Assembly (NCBI RefSeq): GCF_007859865.1
Contig: NZ_SJPI01000001.1
Span: forward strand, 1,736,001-1,800,000
DNA: 64,000 nt
Source of the DNA: Rubripirellula amarantea
Lineage (GTDB): Bacteria; Planctomycetota; Planctomycetia; Pirellulales; Pirellulaceae
Reading direction: 5' to 3'
Below the pieces are notes generated by a model, which saw nothing but the letters and a program-made list of their open reading frames with translations, searched no databases and was not told the origin of the DNA. Shown here in pieces: positions 28,835-37,028 of this stretch (its first letter is position 1; the number at the start of each line of letters is the position of its first letter). The translations under genes and the position numbers were made by a program.

Positions 28835-29569
28835 TCAGGGTTTGGCGAGCGAATTGCGAATGATCGCGGCCACATGCTTGGCGAGTACTTTGGAGCCTTG
28901 ATTAGTGTAGTGAACATTCGCTGGGATTTGCAGGGCTGCATTTTGCGTAGCAAAGGTGTGCATGGGGTCGACTAGGATTCCTCCCACCGACTCAATCACT
29001 TTGCGAGCAACCTCGTTGTAGCGAACGGCATCACCGGCAATTCGTCCCGCGGACCCTTCAGGCACGGGAGTCGTTTCTCGCCAGATGACGACCGCGCCGG
29101 TTTGCTTTAACCGAGTTGCGATCTGGCGAAGATTCTCGGCGTACTCATCAAGGGGAACTTGTTGCCTGACACCGTCAGCATTCGGTTCGGCGAGATCACC
29201 CTTTGCGTTCATGTATTTCAGGTCGTGCAACCCGAAGTTGAAATGGATTACATCCCATTGAGTGTCACCAAGCCATTGGTCGAGATGCGAAAGACCTTGG
29301 GTAGTAGGTCCACAGTTGGTCGCCGGACGATAGACATTGGCCTCACCCTTCAGTTCCTCGCGGGTTGCCAGCATGTAGCCAATTGAGATCGAATCACCAA
29401 TCAGCAGGACATTGGGAAGACTTTCGTCCACAACGGGTGCCGCGAATGCCGGATTGACCTTTTCAGTTTTTTGAGCCAATGCCGGGTCGCCCCATCCACC
29501 AATCGCGATCAAGATAGCGAGCGGTACGGTGCGGACCAAGCGAGTTTGTCTGCCGATTTTCATCATCAA
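28835..29569 (-). CDS. Exported SGNH/GDSL-type hydrolase
   Basis: A 244-residue secreted esterase-like protein. Signal peptide at about 1-32 (ALAQ). Block I is LIGDSIS with nucleophile S60; the C-terminal block gives NVHYT with likely catalytic H220 and NQG after it. Block III reads NFGLHDL, with His where many family members have Asn. GGAAGG lies upstream of ATG-ATG, supporting a start at 29569 or three bases later. It is divergent from the thiamine gene with only 14 bases between starts. Acetyl or acyl groups on polysaccharides are usual substrates in this family. Confidence 0.82.
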   Translation of the reverse strand: MMMKIGRQTRLVRTVPLAILIAIGGWGDPALAQKTEKVNPAFAAPVVDESLPNVLLIGDSISIGYMLATREELKGEANVYRPATNCGPTTQGLSHLDQWLGDTQWDVIHFNFGLHDLKYMNAKGDLAEPNADGVRQQVPLDEYAENLRQIATRLKQTGAVVIWRETTPVPEGSAGRIAGDAVRYNEVARKVIESVGGILVDPMHTFATQNAALQIPANVHYTNQGSKVLAKHVAAIIRNSLAKP

Positions 29570-29583
29570 AGTTCCTTCCCGTT

Positions 29584-30663
29584 ATGACTAGAGATTCTCT
29601 CGAAGCGACCTATCGTATTCTCGATGCGTCGGCAAATCGAGCCGGTGAAGGATTAAGGACCCTCGAAGAGTGGACTCGCTTTGGGCTCGATGCGGCGGAG
29701 CTTACCGCAGAATTCAAACAGATCCGTCATGATGTCGCCGCGGTCCTGGCCCAGCTTCCTCGCCAGGAATTGTTGGCTGCCCGCGACACAATCGGTGACG
29801 TCGGAACACGATTGGAAACCTCAACAGAGTATCAGCGAGCCACGCCCCAGGATGTTGTGCAGGCTGGAATCGCCCGTACGGGGCAATCGCTTCGCGTCAT
29901 TGAAGAGTATTTGAAGACGATCGACGCCCGATTGGCGAGAATCGTCGAACAGGCTCGGTATCGCTTCTATGTGGTTGCTGCGAAGTTGGAGTTATTGATC
30001 GTCCGATCACCCCTACGTGATCGAATTCATAACGCTCGTCTGTACCTGTTGATCGATGCTGGAAGCGACATTGACACATTTGAGAGCAACGTCGCTTGTA
30101 TGGCTCAGGCCGGCGTTGATGTGTTTCAACTTCGCGATAAACGACAAACGGATCGCGTTCTAATCGATCGAGCTCGTCGAGCGACGTCGATCGCTCATGA
30201 TTTCAATGCGTTAGTCCTGATGAACGATCGAGCAGACTTGGCGATGGCTGCCCAGTGCGATGGTGTTCACGTGGGACAAGATGAACTTCCCGTTGAACTC
30301 GCGCGTAAAATTGTGGGCGACCATCGGTTGGTTGGATTGTCGACTCACCAAATCGACCAAGCCGAAGATGCATTGAAAGTGGGCGCCGACTACATCGGTT
30401 GTGGACCCGTGTTTCCAAGTTCAACCAAAACGTTCCAGCAGTACGCTGGATTGGAATACTTGCGCGACGTTGCCAAGCGGATTAAGATTCCCGCGTTTGC
30501 CATCGGCGGTATCGAACTGACCAACCTCGACGAAGTTTTGTCCACTCAGGTTCATCGCATTGCCGTGACGGGTGTCGTGCGGGATGCGGACGACCCTGTT
30601 CAAATGGTCAAGTGGCTGCGAGAGAAACTCGACGCGGCTACTGGTGAAGAAGAGAGTCGATGA
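29584..30663 (+). CDS. thiE: Thiamine-phosphate synthase, long form
   Basis: A 359-residue protein that couples HET-phosphate and HMP-diphosphate to thiamine phosphate. The N-terminal ~130 residues (YRILDASANRAGEGLRTLEE) are the extra helical domain seen in cyanobacterial-type long ThiE proteins. The TIM-barrel domain covers about 150-350 with QLRDK, the HVGQDELP segment, VGLSTH, GADYIGCGPVFPSSTK and AIGGI, all binding-site signatures. No TPP riboswitch is visible: the ATG lies only 14 bases from the divergent SGNH start and no clear Shine-Dalgarno precedes it. Its 3' end overlaps the convergent TlpA gene by 26 bases. Confidence 0.93.
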   Translation: MTRDSLEATYRILDASANRAGEGLRTLEEWTRFGLDAAELTAEFKQIRHDVAAVLAQLPRQELLAARDTIGDVGTRLETSTEYQRATPQDVVQAGIARTGQSLRVIEEYLKTIDARLARIVEQARYRFYVVAAKLELLIVRSPLRDRIHNARLYLLIDAGSDIDTFESNVACMAQAGVDVFQLRDKRQTDRVLIDRARRATSIAHDFNALVLMNDRADLAMAAQCDGVHVGQDELPVELARKIVGDHRLVGLSTHQIDQAEDALKVGADYIGCGPVFPSSTKTFQQYAGLEYLRDVAKRIKIPAFAIGGIELTNLDEVLSTQVHRIAVTGVVRDADDPVQMVKWLREKLDAATGEEESR

Positions 30664-31270
30664 GGGATGCGATTTCGTCGATCGCCTCCGGTGAATAGCC
30701 TTCCCATACTCCCGCGATACGACCGCTTTGGTCGATCAGGATCGATGTTGGGAAATACAGGTTCGCTTGGTCGAGTCGTTCCGCCAAGCTTCGCCGCGTG
30801 AGTCCCCTTGGGTCGGCATAGGCAACGCTAATGATGTTTTCACTTTGGAAGTATTCCGAGGTCTTTTTCCACAGCCCTTCGAATGTTTCGCCCTGACCAC
30901 CTTCGCAGGAAACCGGTACAAATTGAAAAGCATCGTTGTCTGAAAACGCGGCGACCGTTTCCGTGAGCTCAGGGTATTCCATCCGGCACGGACCGCACCA
31001 AGTTCCCCACAGGTGCAGCAGAGTGACTTTGTTTTCAAGTTTGATACTCGCTGGAACGACGTTGCTGATGGTGGCCAGTTCGATCAGGTCGATTCGAGGT
31101 GCCGGCTTACCCACAGCAACACTCTGCCCTGCTATAGATGGCTTATTTGACTTCCGCATGACGACGATTGAACCGACCGCTAAGCTGACTAGCACGGCGA
31201 CTAAGATAAGTCGCAATCGTGTTGTGCCCCTCGACTGATGATGGGTCGACGGAGTGAGGCTAGAGTTCAT
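30638..31270 (-). CDS. Membrane-anchored TlpA/ResA-like thioredoxin
   Basis: A 210-residue thiol-disulfide oxidoreductase. One N-terminal membrane anchor (about 18-38) is followed by a thioredoxin fold facing the periplasm. The active site is WCGPC (C92, C95) after LLHLWGT, and a cis-Pro-type FPTSILID segment follows. Proteins of this kind reduce apocytochrome or other exported substrates. It overlaps thiE tail to tail and has no cytochrome biogenesis genes nearby, so its client is unknown. Confidence 0.88.
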   Translation of the reverse strand: MNSSLTPSTHHQSRGTTRLRLILVAVLVSLAVGSIVVMRKSNKPSIAGQSVAVGKPAPRIDLIELATISNVVPASIKLENKVTLLHLWGTWCGPCRMEYPELTETVAAFSDNDAFQFVPVSCEGGQGETFEGLWKKTSEYFQSENIISVAYADPRGLTRRSLAERLDQANLYFPTSILIDQSGRIAGVWEGYSPEAIDEIASLIDSLLHQ

Positions 31271-31329
31271 CGGTGATCAGATGCGGCTTCAAAAATGGTG
31301 TTTGACGGACGAATAAGGGAGGGACGCAA

Positions 31330-32328
31330 GTGCTTCATCGCGAGATTCTAATATCGACGAGATACACCTACTGTAATTTTGAAACTTTCGTTTTGGTGTT
31401 TGTCGCTAACTTTATTCTTTTCTCTGCTGGGATAATGGCGTTTTGTGGGCAGGTGTCCGCCGCCCCGCCGGACGAAACAGGAATTCAATCCCAGGGTGGC
31501 GCTGTCGATCGCGAATTCAAACTCAACAATGCCGAACTCACCGAAAGCAGCGGCTTGGCGTTTTCCAATCTCGCCCCCGGTTACCTTTGGAGCCACAATG
31601 ACTCGGGAAGTCGGGCTCACCTGTTTGCTTTCGGAGAAACGGGAAATGCCGTTGGCAGCATCCGATTTTCGGATCAAGTCGCTGCCAACGACTGGGAGGA
31701 CATGGCTTCGTTTGTGGATGGTGGTGTGCCGCGACTGCTGGTGGCTGATTGCGGCGACAACCAGGCGAATCGAAATTCGGTTTCGCTCTACATTTTCGAC
31801 GAACCGGATCCAACGATGGTAAGTCGTGTCACCGACTTTCAAGTGGTCAAGATTCGATATCCTTCGGGGCCGCGAGATTGCGAAGCGGTTGCGGTCGACG
31901 TGACGCATCGAGAGATCATCCTGTTCACGAAAAGCTTTCTACCTTTAAGTGACGTTTTCGTGGTTGCTTTGCCTCCGCGAGATCAAAAACAAATTGCCGT
32001 GATCGACGCTCGCCGAGTTACCAGCGTTGCCATTCCTCTGGTTACCGGAGCAGACTTTGATCCGGTAACCGGCAACTTGTGGCTATGCAATTACTTCCAG
32101 TGCTATCGCTATGAGCCTTCCTTGCAAGAGAGTGAAATTCGTTTGCTCGACACCGTGCGAAATGTTCCGTATCCGGTATCGTTACCGGCTTGGAAACAGA
32201 TCGAAGCGATCGCTGTTGATCGCAAAGGCCGGGCCTGGGTGACCAGCGAAGGAAATCGGACACCTCTTGGGAGATTGTCGTGTTTGAAGTTGAGCAAAAG
32301 TTCCACGTTGAAGATCGCACCGCCTTAG
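31330..32328 (+). CDS. Exported propeller-like protein of unknown function
   Basis: A 332-residue protein. The GTG start at 31330 is supported by GGAGG seven bases upstream; an ATG at 31435 would remove the signal sequence core (about 18-45). The mature part has repeating beta-strand patterns (SSGLAFS, YLWSHNDSGS, IEAIAVDRKGRAWV) like SdiA-regulated, phytase-like or esterase-like beta-propellers, but no catalytic set is recognisable. Its 3' end overlaps the CYTH gene by 49 bases, in a different frame, suggesting coupling. Confidence 0.72.
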   Translation: MLHREILISTRYTYCNFETFVLVFVANFILFSAGIMAFCGQVSAAPPDETGIQSQGGAVDREFKLNNAELTESSGLAFSNLAPGYLWSHNDSGSRAHLFAFGETGNAVGSIRFSDQVAANDWEDMASFVDGGVPRLLVADCGDNQANRNSVSLYIFDEPDPTMVSRVTDFQVVKIRYPSGPRDCEAVAVDVTHREIILFTKSFLPLSDVFVVALPPRDQKQIAVIDARRVTSVAIPLVTGADFDPVTGNLWLCNYFQCYRYEPSLQESEIRLLDTVRNVPYPVSLPAWKQIEAIAVDRKGRAWVTSEGNRTPLGRLSCLKLSKSSTLKIAPP

Positions 32329-32825
32329 AAGCAGCACTGAAATCGCTCGGCGCCGCAGCACGATCGACCGAGGTTCATGCTGACTCGTACTTTAACCATC
32401 CCGCAAGGGATTTCGCTCAGACGAGCGAGGCGCTTCGTGTTCGACGCGTGAATGGGGTGCCAATGATCACCTACAAGGGCAAGAAGCTGCCCGGCGCGGT
32501 CAAGGCTCGCCAAGAAATGGAGTGGCGACTTGATCCAGGTGATCAAGATGGCAGCCAGACAGAGTCGCTATTAAAGATTCTAAGTTTCATTCCCGTCGCG
32601 ACCGTTCGGAAATCGCGAACGCCCTATGATTTGCCCGATCCCTGGTCGGATACGGTGGTGGTGATTGACGAAGTGGAAGAATTAGGAACCTTTGCCGAAA
32701 TCGAGATGATCATTTCGGATCAATCTGGTGTGGAGGACGCCCGCCAACGAATCACTGCGTTGGGGGAATCGTTGGGCCTGAAACGACCCGAAAGCCGTAG
32801 TTATCTGCGAATGCAGATCGAGTAA
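32280..32825 (+). CDS. CYTH-domain triphosphate-tunnel enzyme (class IV cyclase/ThTPase-like)
   Basis: A 181-residue CyaB/ThTPase-like protein. The start is a GTG at 32280 inside the previous gene. The ExExK signature appears at the very N-terminus (EVEQK), followed by basic and acidic strands typical of the tunnel (LRVRRVNG, ITYKGKK, RQEMEWRL, EIEMI). Family members hydrolyse inorganic or thiamine triphosphate or make cyclic AMP. It lies 1.6 kb from thiE, which weakly favours a thiamine-triphosphate link; other substrates remain possible. Confidence 0.85.
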   Translation: MFEVEQKFHVEDRTALEAALKSLGAAARSTEVHADSYFNHPARDFAQTSEALRVRRVNGVPMITYKGKKLPGAVKARQEMEWRLDPGDQDGSQTESLLKILSFIPVATVRKSRTPYDLPDPWSDTVVVIDEVEELGTFAEIEMIISDQSGVEDARQRITALGESLGLKRPESRSYLRMQIE

Positions 32826-32832
32826 CGCCCAC

Positions 32833-32896
32833 CGAACGGTACACCCATCGAACGGTACAAAGGACTAGTGGTCTACGAATGGTCCGCTAGTGGTCC
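32833..32896. repeat. Two pairs of direct repeats upstream of the YHS gene
   Basis: CGAACGGTACA occurs at 32833 and 32849 (period 16); CTAGTGGTC occurs at 32865 and 32887 (period 22). They fill the gap between the CYTH stop and the promoter at 32920. Confidence 0.7.
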
Positions 32897-32919
32897 AGGC
32901 GAACTCGAAAGTAATTTTA

Positions 32920-32949
32920 TTGACACAGACTAGTCAGTCTGCCTATCTT
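32920..32949 (+). promoter_or_regulatory. Candidate promoter with inverted-repeat operator
   Basis: A perfect -35 hexamer TTGACA (32920-32925) and a -10-like TATCTT (32944-32949) are 18 bases apart. The spacer holds the inverted repeat CAGACT-AGTC-AGTCTG (32926-32941), a good position for repressor or MerR-type control. The YHS metal-protein ATG is 41 bases downstream, with AAGGA seven bases before it. Confidence 0.6.
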
Positions 32950-32990
32950 CCAGGGGTGTAGAAGCACCCCATTCACCCAAGGATTTTCCG

Positions 32991-33437
32991 ATGAAACGAT
33001 TCGCCCTAAGTGGTCTCGCTGTGATTTTGGTAGCCGCTGCGACTGTGATCGCCGGAGAAGTGGAGCTTGAAGGCGTCAAGTGCGTGGTCGCACCGAAGCC
33101 AGCGACCGAAGGTAAGTCTGCGGACTACAAAGAAGGCAAGGTTTATTTTTGCTGCGGTGGATGCGCCGGAAAATTTGCCTCAAATCCAGACAAATTCGCG
33201 GTCAACGCAAACCAGCAACTCGTAGCGACCAAACAGTATGAGCAAAAAGCTTGCCCGATGAGCGGTGGCGACGTGAACCCCGAAATCACTTCCACCGTGG
33301 CTGGGACCAAGGTGGCTTTCTGCTGCAACGGTTGCAAGTCCAAGGTTGACTCGGCTGAGGATGAAGCGTCGGCACTGAAGATTGTCTTCAACGACAAGGC
33401 GTTCAAGAAGGCTTTCGCGAAGGCCGAAGCCAAATAA
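32991..33437 (+). CDS. Exported protein with two YHS/TRASH-like metal-binding repeats
   Basis: A 148-residue protein with a signal peptide (about 1-21). It contains two matching units: C31-x22-CC-x2-C (54, 55, 58) and C88-x22-CC-x2-C (111, 112, 115), each with the FCC(G/N)GC core. YHS and TRASH domains bind copper or other soft metals, so periplasmic metal binding or sensing is likely. The preceding promoter with an inverted repeat suggests regulated expression. A lysine/alanine-rich helix ends the protein. No metal exporter gene is adjacent. Confidence 0.85.
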   Translation: MKRFALSGLAVILVAAATVIAGEVELEGVKCVVAPKPATEGKSADYKEGKVYFCCGGCAGKFASNPDKFAVNANQQLVATKQYEQKACPMSGGDVNPEITSTVAGTKVAFCCNGCKSKVDSAEDEASALKIVFNDKAFKKAFAKAEAK

Positions 33438-33557
33438 TTCGCAGCGGGTTTGCGTTTTGCAGGGTACGCTGGAGCTTGTTGCACCTCTGCCGGTAAAATC
33501 CGTGCAGGGATGCAACATTACTTTGCGTACGCTGAATAACTCTCTCCCCAAAATTCC

Positions 33558-34838
33558 ATGTACCTTTCGCTTGCCAAACGTTTTCTGCTCGAGACCGATA
33601 AGCGGTTATTGTTCAAAGCAGGATGGACGCTTGGCGTGCGTGGGTTATGGAGTGTCCACAAGCACAAACGCCGACTCAAACGCGGTGAGTTCTTCCCGCC
33701 GTTCCTTTACTTGTCGGTGATCAATAGCTGTAACCTTCGTTGCCAAGGTTGTTGGGTTGATGTTGCCGCCAAGCAGCACCGCATCGAACTCGATGCCGCC
33801 AACGAAACCATTCGCCAAGCCAAAGCGATGGGGAACAGCTTTTTCGGCATCCTCGGTGGCGAACCGTTCATGCACAAGGATCTGATGAAGATCTTTGAAG
33901 CCAATCGCGATGTGTATTTTCAGGTGTTCACCAACGGGCACTTCATTACCGATGAAGTAGCCGCCGAGCTGCGTCGACTCGGCAACGTTACACCGCTGAT
34001 TAGCGTCGAAGGTACCGAAATGATTTCGGATACCCGTCGAGGTCGTGACGGTGTGCTAAGCCAAACCATGAAAGGGCTTGAGGCGGCACTTCGACACAAA
34101 CTGCTCGTTGGCGTTTGCACGAGTGTTTGCAAGACCAACATCGATGATCTTGTCCGCGATGAGTGGGTTGATCGATTGATAGAAATGGGAGTGATGTATT
34201 GTTGGTTCCATATTTACCGGCCGGTTGGTCCGGAACCCAACCTGCAGCTTTCGTTATCAAGTGAAGAACAACGACGGGTTCGCCAGTTTGTCGTTGATAC
34301 GCGAGCGACCAAGCCAATCATTGTTGTTGATGCTTATCATGATGACGCTGGCAACGCGTTGTGTCCCGCCGCAACCGGGTTCACTCATCATGTCGGTCCT
34401 TGGGGTGACATTGAACCGTGTCCGGTGATCCAGTTGGCAACCGAATCGATTCACGATGACCGCCCGCTAGCGGAAACGATGAATAAGTCGGCGTTCTTAA
34501 AGGACTTCCGAGAACTCACCGCTCAGCACACTCGTGGCTGCGTGATCATGGAACGACCTGATTTGTTGATTGAGCTTGCTGAAAAGCACGGCGCTCGCGA
34601 TACCACGGCTCGAGGACGCGTGATTGACGAATTAGAGAAAATTCAGCCTCGACGTAGTCAGTACCAGCCGGGCCAGGAGATTCCCGAGCGTAGTTTTGTC
34701 TATCGTTGGGCAAAGAAGTATGCGTTCAATGATTTTGGCACCTATGCCCGCCATTTTGATGTGGCAAAGTACCAAGATCCGGATGAGCAAGTGGACTCGC
34801 AATCGCAAGCGAAGAGTGACTTGCCCATACTCTCGTAG
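33558..34838 (+). CDS. Radical SAM protein of unknown substrate
   Basis: A 426-residue radical SAM enzyme. The 4Fe-4S motif is CNLRCQGC (C58, C62, C65), after a basic N-terminus, and GGEPF lies at about 98. The C-terminal part has further Cys (GDIEPCPV, RGC), suggesting a partial SPASM-like cluster site. The N-terminal GRxLFKxGW-like region and overall layout recall the HpnH/MoaA-like peptide or lipid-modifying group, but no hopanoid or peptide precursor genes are adjacent. It lies 120 bases after the YHS gene and may share its transcript. Confidence 0.85.
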   Translation: MYLSLAKRFLLETDKRLLFKAGWTLGVRGLWSVHKHKRRLKRGEFFPPFLYLSVINSCNLRCQGCWVDVAAKQHRIELDAANETIRQAKAMGNSFFGILGGEPFMHKDLMKIFEANRDVYFQVFTNGHFITDEVAAELRRLGNVTPLISVEGTEMISDTRRGRDGVLSQTMKGLEAALRHKLLVGVCTSVCKTNIDDLVRDEWVDRLIEMGVMYCWFHIYRPVGPEPNLQLSLSSEEQRRVRQFVVDTRATKPIIVVDAYHDDAGNALCPAATGFTHHVGPWGDIEPCPVIQLATESIHDDRPLAETMNKSAFLKDFRELTAQHTRGCVIMERPDLLIELAEKHGARDTTARGRVIDELEKIQPRRSQYQPGQEIPERSFVYRWAKKYAFNDFGTYARHFDVAKYQDPDEQVDSQSQAKSDLPILS

Positions 34839-34973
34839 TTGCGCTTCTTTCCTGGAAGCAACTCCGCCGTCAACGCAAGTGTATTCGCGGCTGCGAACAC
34901 TCTTTACGAGCAGGCATGGAATTGCGTATAGGCGGTCTCTCAGAGACACCTCCCCCACTCAAAAGGAATCAAA

Positions 34974-35957
34974 GTGGACGAGACGACAATTAGCCAAGAT
35001 GCCGCACCGACCGGTTTGGGTGACGCCACCGACAACATGTTCAGCCAAGCAATGAATGGCGACTACGCTGCGGTGATCGACTACAGCACAGTCCACCTTG
35101 CCCCGGCTGTGATCAGTGCCACGATCGGATTGGCTGTTATCTTCATGGGGTATCTGGTCGCGAAGTACGCATCGCGAATCATTAGCGGCCCGATTTGCCG
35201 CAAGATTGATGAAACGCTGGGACGCTTCATCGGCAAAATGACGTTCTATGTCATTGTCGTTGGGGTCACCGTGGCGGTGCTGTCGAAGCTCGGTGCACCG
35301 CTGGGTGGATTGGCCGCTGTCCTTGCCGCTGCTGGCTTTGCAGTTGGCTTGGCATTTCAGGGCACGCTCAGCAATTTTGCCGCTGGCGTCCTGATGATGG
35401 TTTTCCGGCCGTTTAAGGTGGGCGACGTTATCAATGCGGGTGGAGTAACCGGCAAAGTGAATGAGATTGATTTGTTCACCACCACTTTGGACACTCCCGA
35501 TAACCGACGCATCATTGTTCCCAACAGCTCGATTTCGGGCGGCACCATTGAAAATATTTCGTTTCATCCGCATCGGCGCGTCGAAGTCCTCGTGGGCGTC
35601 GATTACAGTGCTGACTTGGATGAAACCCGCGCAGCATTGGAAAGCGCCGTTGGCAAGTTCGACATGATCATCGTCAAAGGTGATGGTCGCGGTTCGGCAG
35701 TGGTCTTGGCCAATCTAGGCGACAGCTCGGTGGATTGGAAAGTCCGCGTTTGGGTTGCTAGCGAAAACTATTGGAGTGTGATGGAAAACTTGACCGCTGA
35801 AGTCAAGCGTCAACTTGATTCCGCTTCGATTAGCATTCCATTCCCTCAACTCGACGTCCACATTTCTCGCGAAGGCGAATCCGAATTGGCAGCACGCCCG
35901 CGGACTCGACCTGCACGCCGCGATGGATACGAAACGCCGCTATCACGCGCTTCCTAG
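34974..35957 (+). CDS. mscS: Small-conductance mechanosensitive channel (MscS family)
   Basis: A 327-residue channel that releases solutes on hypo-osmotic shock. The GTG start at 34974 has AAGGA seven bases upstream. Three membrane helices (about 45-66, 87-108, 112-140), the last being the Gly/Ala-rich pore helix AAVLAAAGFAVGLAFQGTLSN followed by FRPFKVGD, the beta domain and the C-terminal alpha/beta domain are all present. The basic tail (RTRPARR) is unremarkable. A strong intrinsic terminator lies 99 bases downstream. Confidence 0.93.
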   Translation: MDETTISQDAAPTGLGDATDNMFSQAMNGDYAAVIDYSTVHLAPAVISATIGLAVIFMGYLVAKYASRIISGPICRKIDETLGRFIGKMTFYVIVVGVTVAVLSKLGAPLGGLAAVLAAAGFAVGLAFQGTLSNFAAGVLMMVFRPFKVGDVINAGGVTGKVNEIDLFTTTLDTPDNRRIIVPNSSISGGTIENISFHPHRRVEVLVGVDYSADLDETRAALESAVGKFDMIIVKGDGRGSAVVLANLGDSSVDWKVRVWVASENYWSVMENLTAEVKRQLDSASISIPFPQLDVHISREGESELAARPRTRPARRDGYETPLSRAS

Positions 35958-36055
35958 TCGGCATTTTTTACGAGATTTATTTTCACGGGTGGAGTTCTTC
36001 GCCTAACGAAAAATTTGTTGCGACGTAGCCACATCGCGCATCTCCGATAGCTATG

Positions 36056-36088
36056 ATGTCGACGACTGAAAGGTCGTCGACATTTTTT
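36056..36088 (+). terminator. Intrinsic terminator (or attenuator) hairpin
   Basis: A perfect 11-bp stem ATGTCGACGAC / GTCGTCGACAT with six-base loop TGAAAG, followed at once by a T-run (36083-36088). It is well placed to end mscS transcription. Its T-run overlaps the first possible start codon (TTG at 36087) of the next gene. Confidence 0.88.
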
Positions 36089-36869
36089 GTTGGAACGCTA
36101 CCTAGCGTTGGCCAACGATGCTTGCGACCTTTCCGTAGCGTACTACATCATCGCTCGGGGTAACTGTGCCATGTGGCATTCAAGTCGAGGCAATCGAACA
36201 CTACAAGACGCCGAAGCACTATTGGTGGCTTCGGCGATCGACATGATGATCGATGCGTTGGCTGTTCACGTCGATGACGATGACGAACTGAATGATTCGT
36301 TGTCCGATAGTGACTTGGCGATACCCGATTGCGAATCCGGCATCTTGATTTTTGATCGATTGGGCGCGTGTCAACGAATCGCGGTCCTTCATCAGATTGC
36401 GACGTACTTGCTAACGGACACTTCCCAACCGCTTAAGTTGACTGCCATTCTTGAAGCTGGCGTGGCGGCGGTTTATGTAGAGATTCGTGATCAGTTAGCC
36501 ATTGAAATTGACCTTTGCGATGAATTGAACGTCGGTGATGCCTACACGTGGCGAGCGATGGTTCGAGAGTCCTTACTTGAACTAGCAAACCGGGATGACG
36601 AAGACGTCGATCTCCCGCCTTTGCGTAGTGAAGACCTGCCGCGTTGGGAAGATGTCGTCGACATTCTTGCAACGGCAGTGCTTTGGGATCGGGACTTTGA
36701 GATGACCGACGGTTTCTTGGACGAAGATCCCTACATTTCCAGCCATCGTCGGAAGTTGTTGGGGATTGATCACGATTACTTCACCGACGTTCCTCAGGAT
36801 CCCAAGCCCGAAGTCGCACATCGGTTGATCCGTGAAACTCGCGGTTTGTTGCGTCTGCGAGCCCGCTGA
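36087..36869 (+). CDS. Acidic hypothetical protein
   Basis: Up to 260 residues, unknown function; I think similar acidic proteins occur in other planctomycetes. Long helices dominate (CQRIAVLHQIATYLLTD, LTAILEAGVAAVYVEIRDQLAIEID) with an acidic stretch (HVDDDDELND). There is no signal peptide. The start is uncertain: a TTG at 36087 lies in the terminator T-run, the next TTG is at 36090, and the first ATG is at 36171 (232 residues), which would drop the plausible helix ANDACDLSVAYYIIARG. No good Shine-Dalgarno fits the TTG codons. Confidence 0.68.
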   Translation: MLERYLALANDACDLSVAYYIIARGNCAMWHSSRGNRTLQDAEALLVASAIDMMIDALAVHVDDDDELNDSLSDSDLAIPDCESGILIFDRLGACQRIAVLHQIATYLLTDTSQPLKLTAILEAGVAAVYVEIRDQLAIEIDLCDELNVGDAYTWRAMVRESLLELANRDDEDVDLPPLRSEDLPRWEDVVDILATAVLWDRDFEMTDGFLDEDPYISSHRRKLLGIDHDYFTDVPQDPKPEVAHRLIRETRGLLRLRAR

Positions 36870-37028
36870 TTCCTCTTGCTGTGGATCGCGATAGGTTGAG
36901 ACACTGCGGGAGCAGTTTTTATCAACAAATGTGGTCTATCCAAGAGGCCAAACTCCGAGTTTCGGTAACGGATACCTCGTTGCCAATGGGTTGGATGGAG
37001 TTATCGGTTTGCGGCGTGAGGGTCAATT

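Noticed and set aside
28715-28975. Plus-strand open frame with an RGFEPPTCALGMR-like sequence
   Set aside because: It is the reverse complement of tRNA-Arg(CCU), a familiar false protein.
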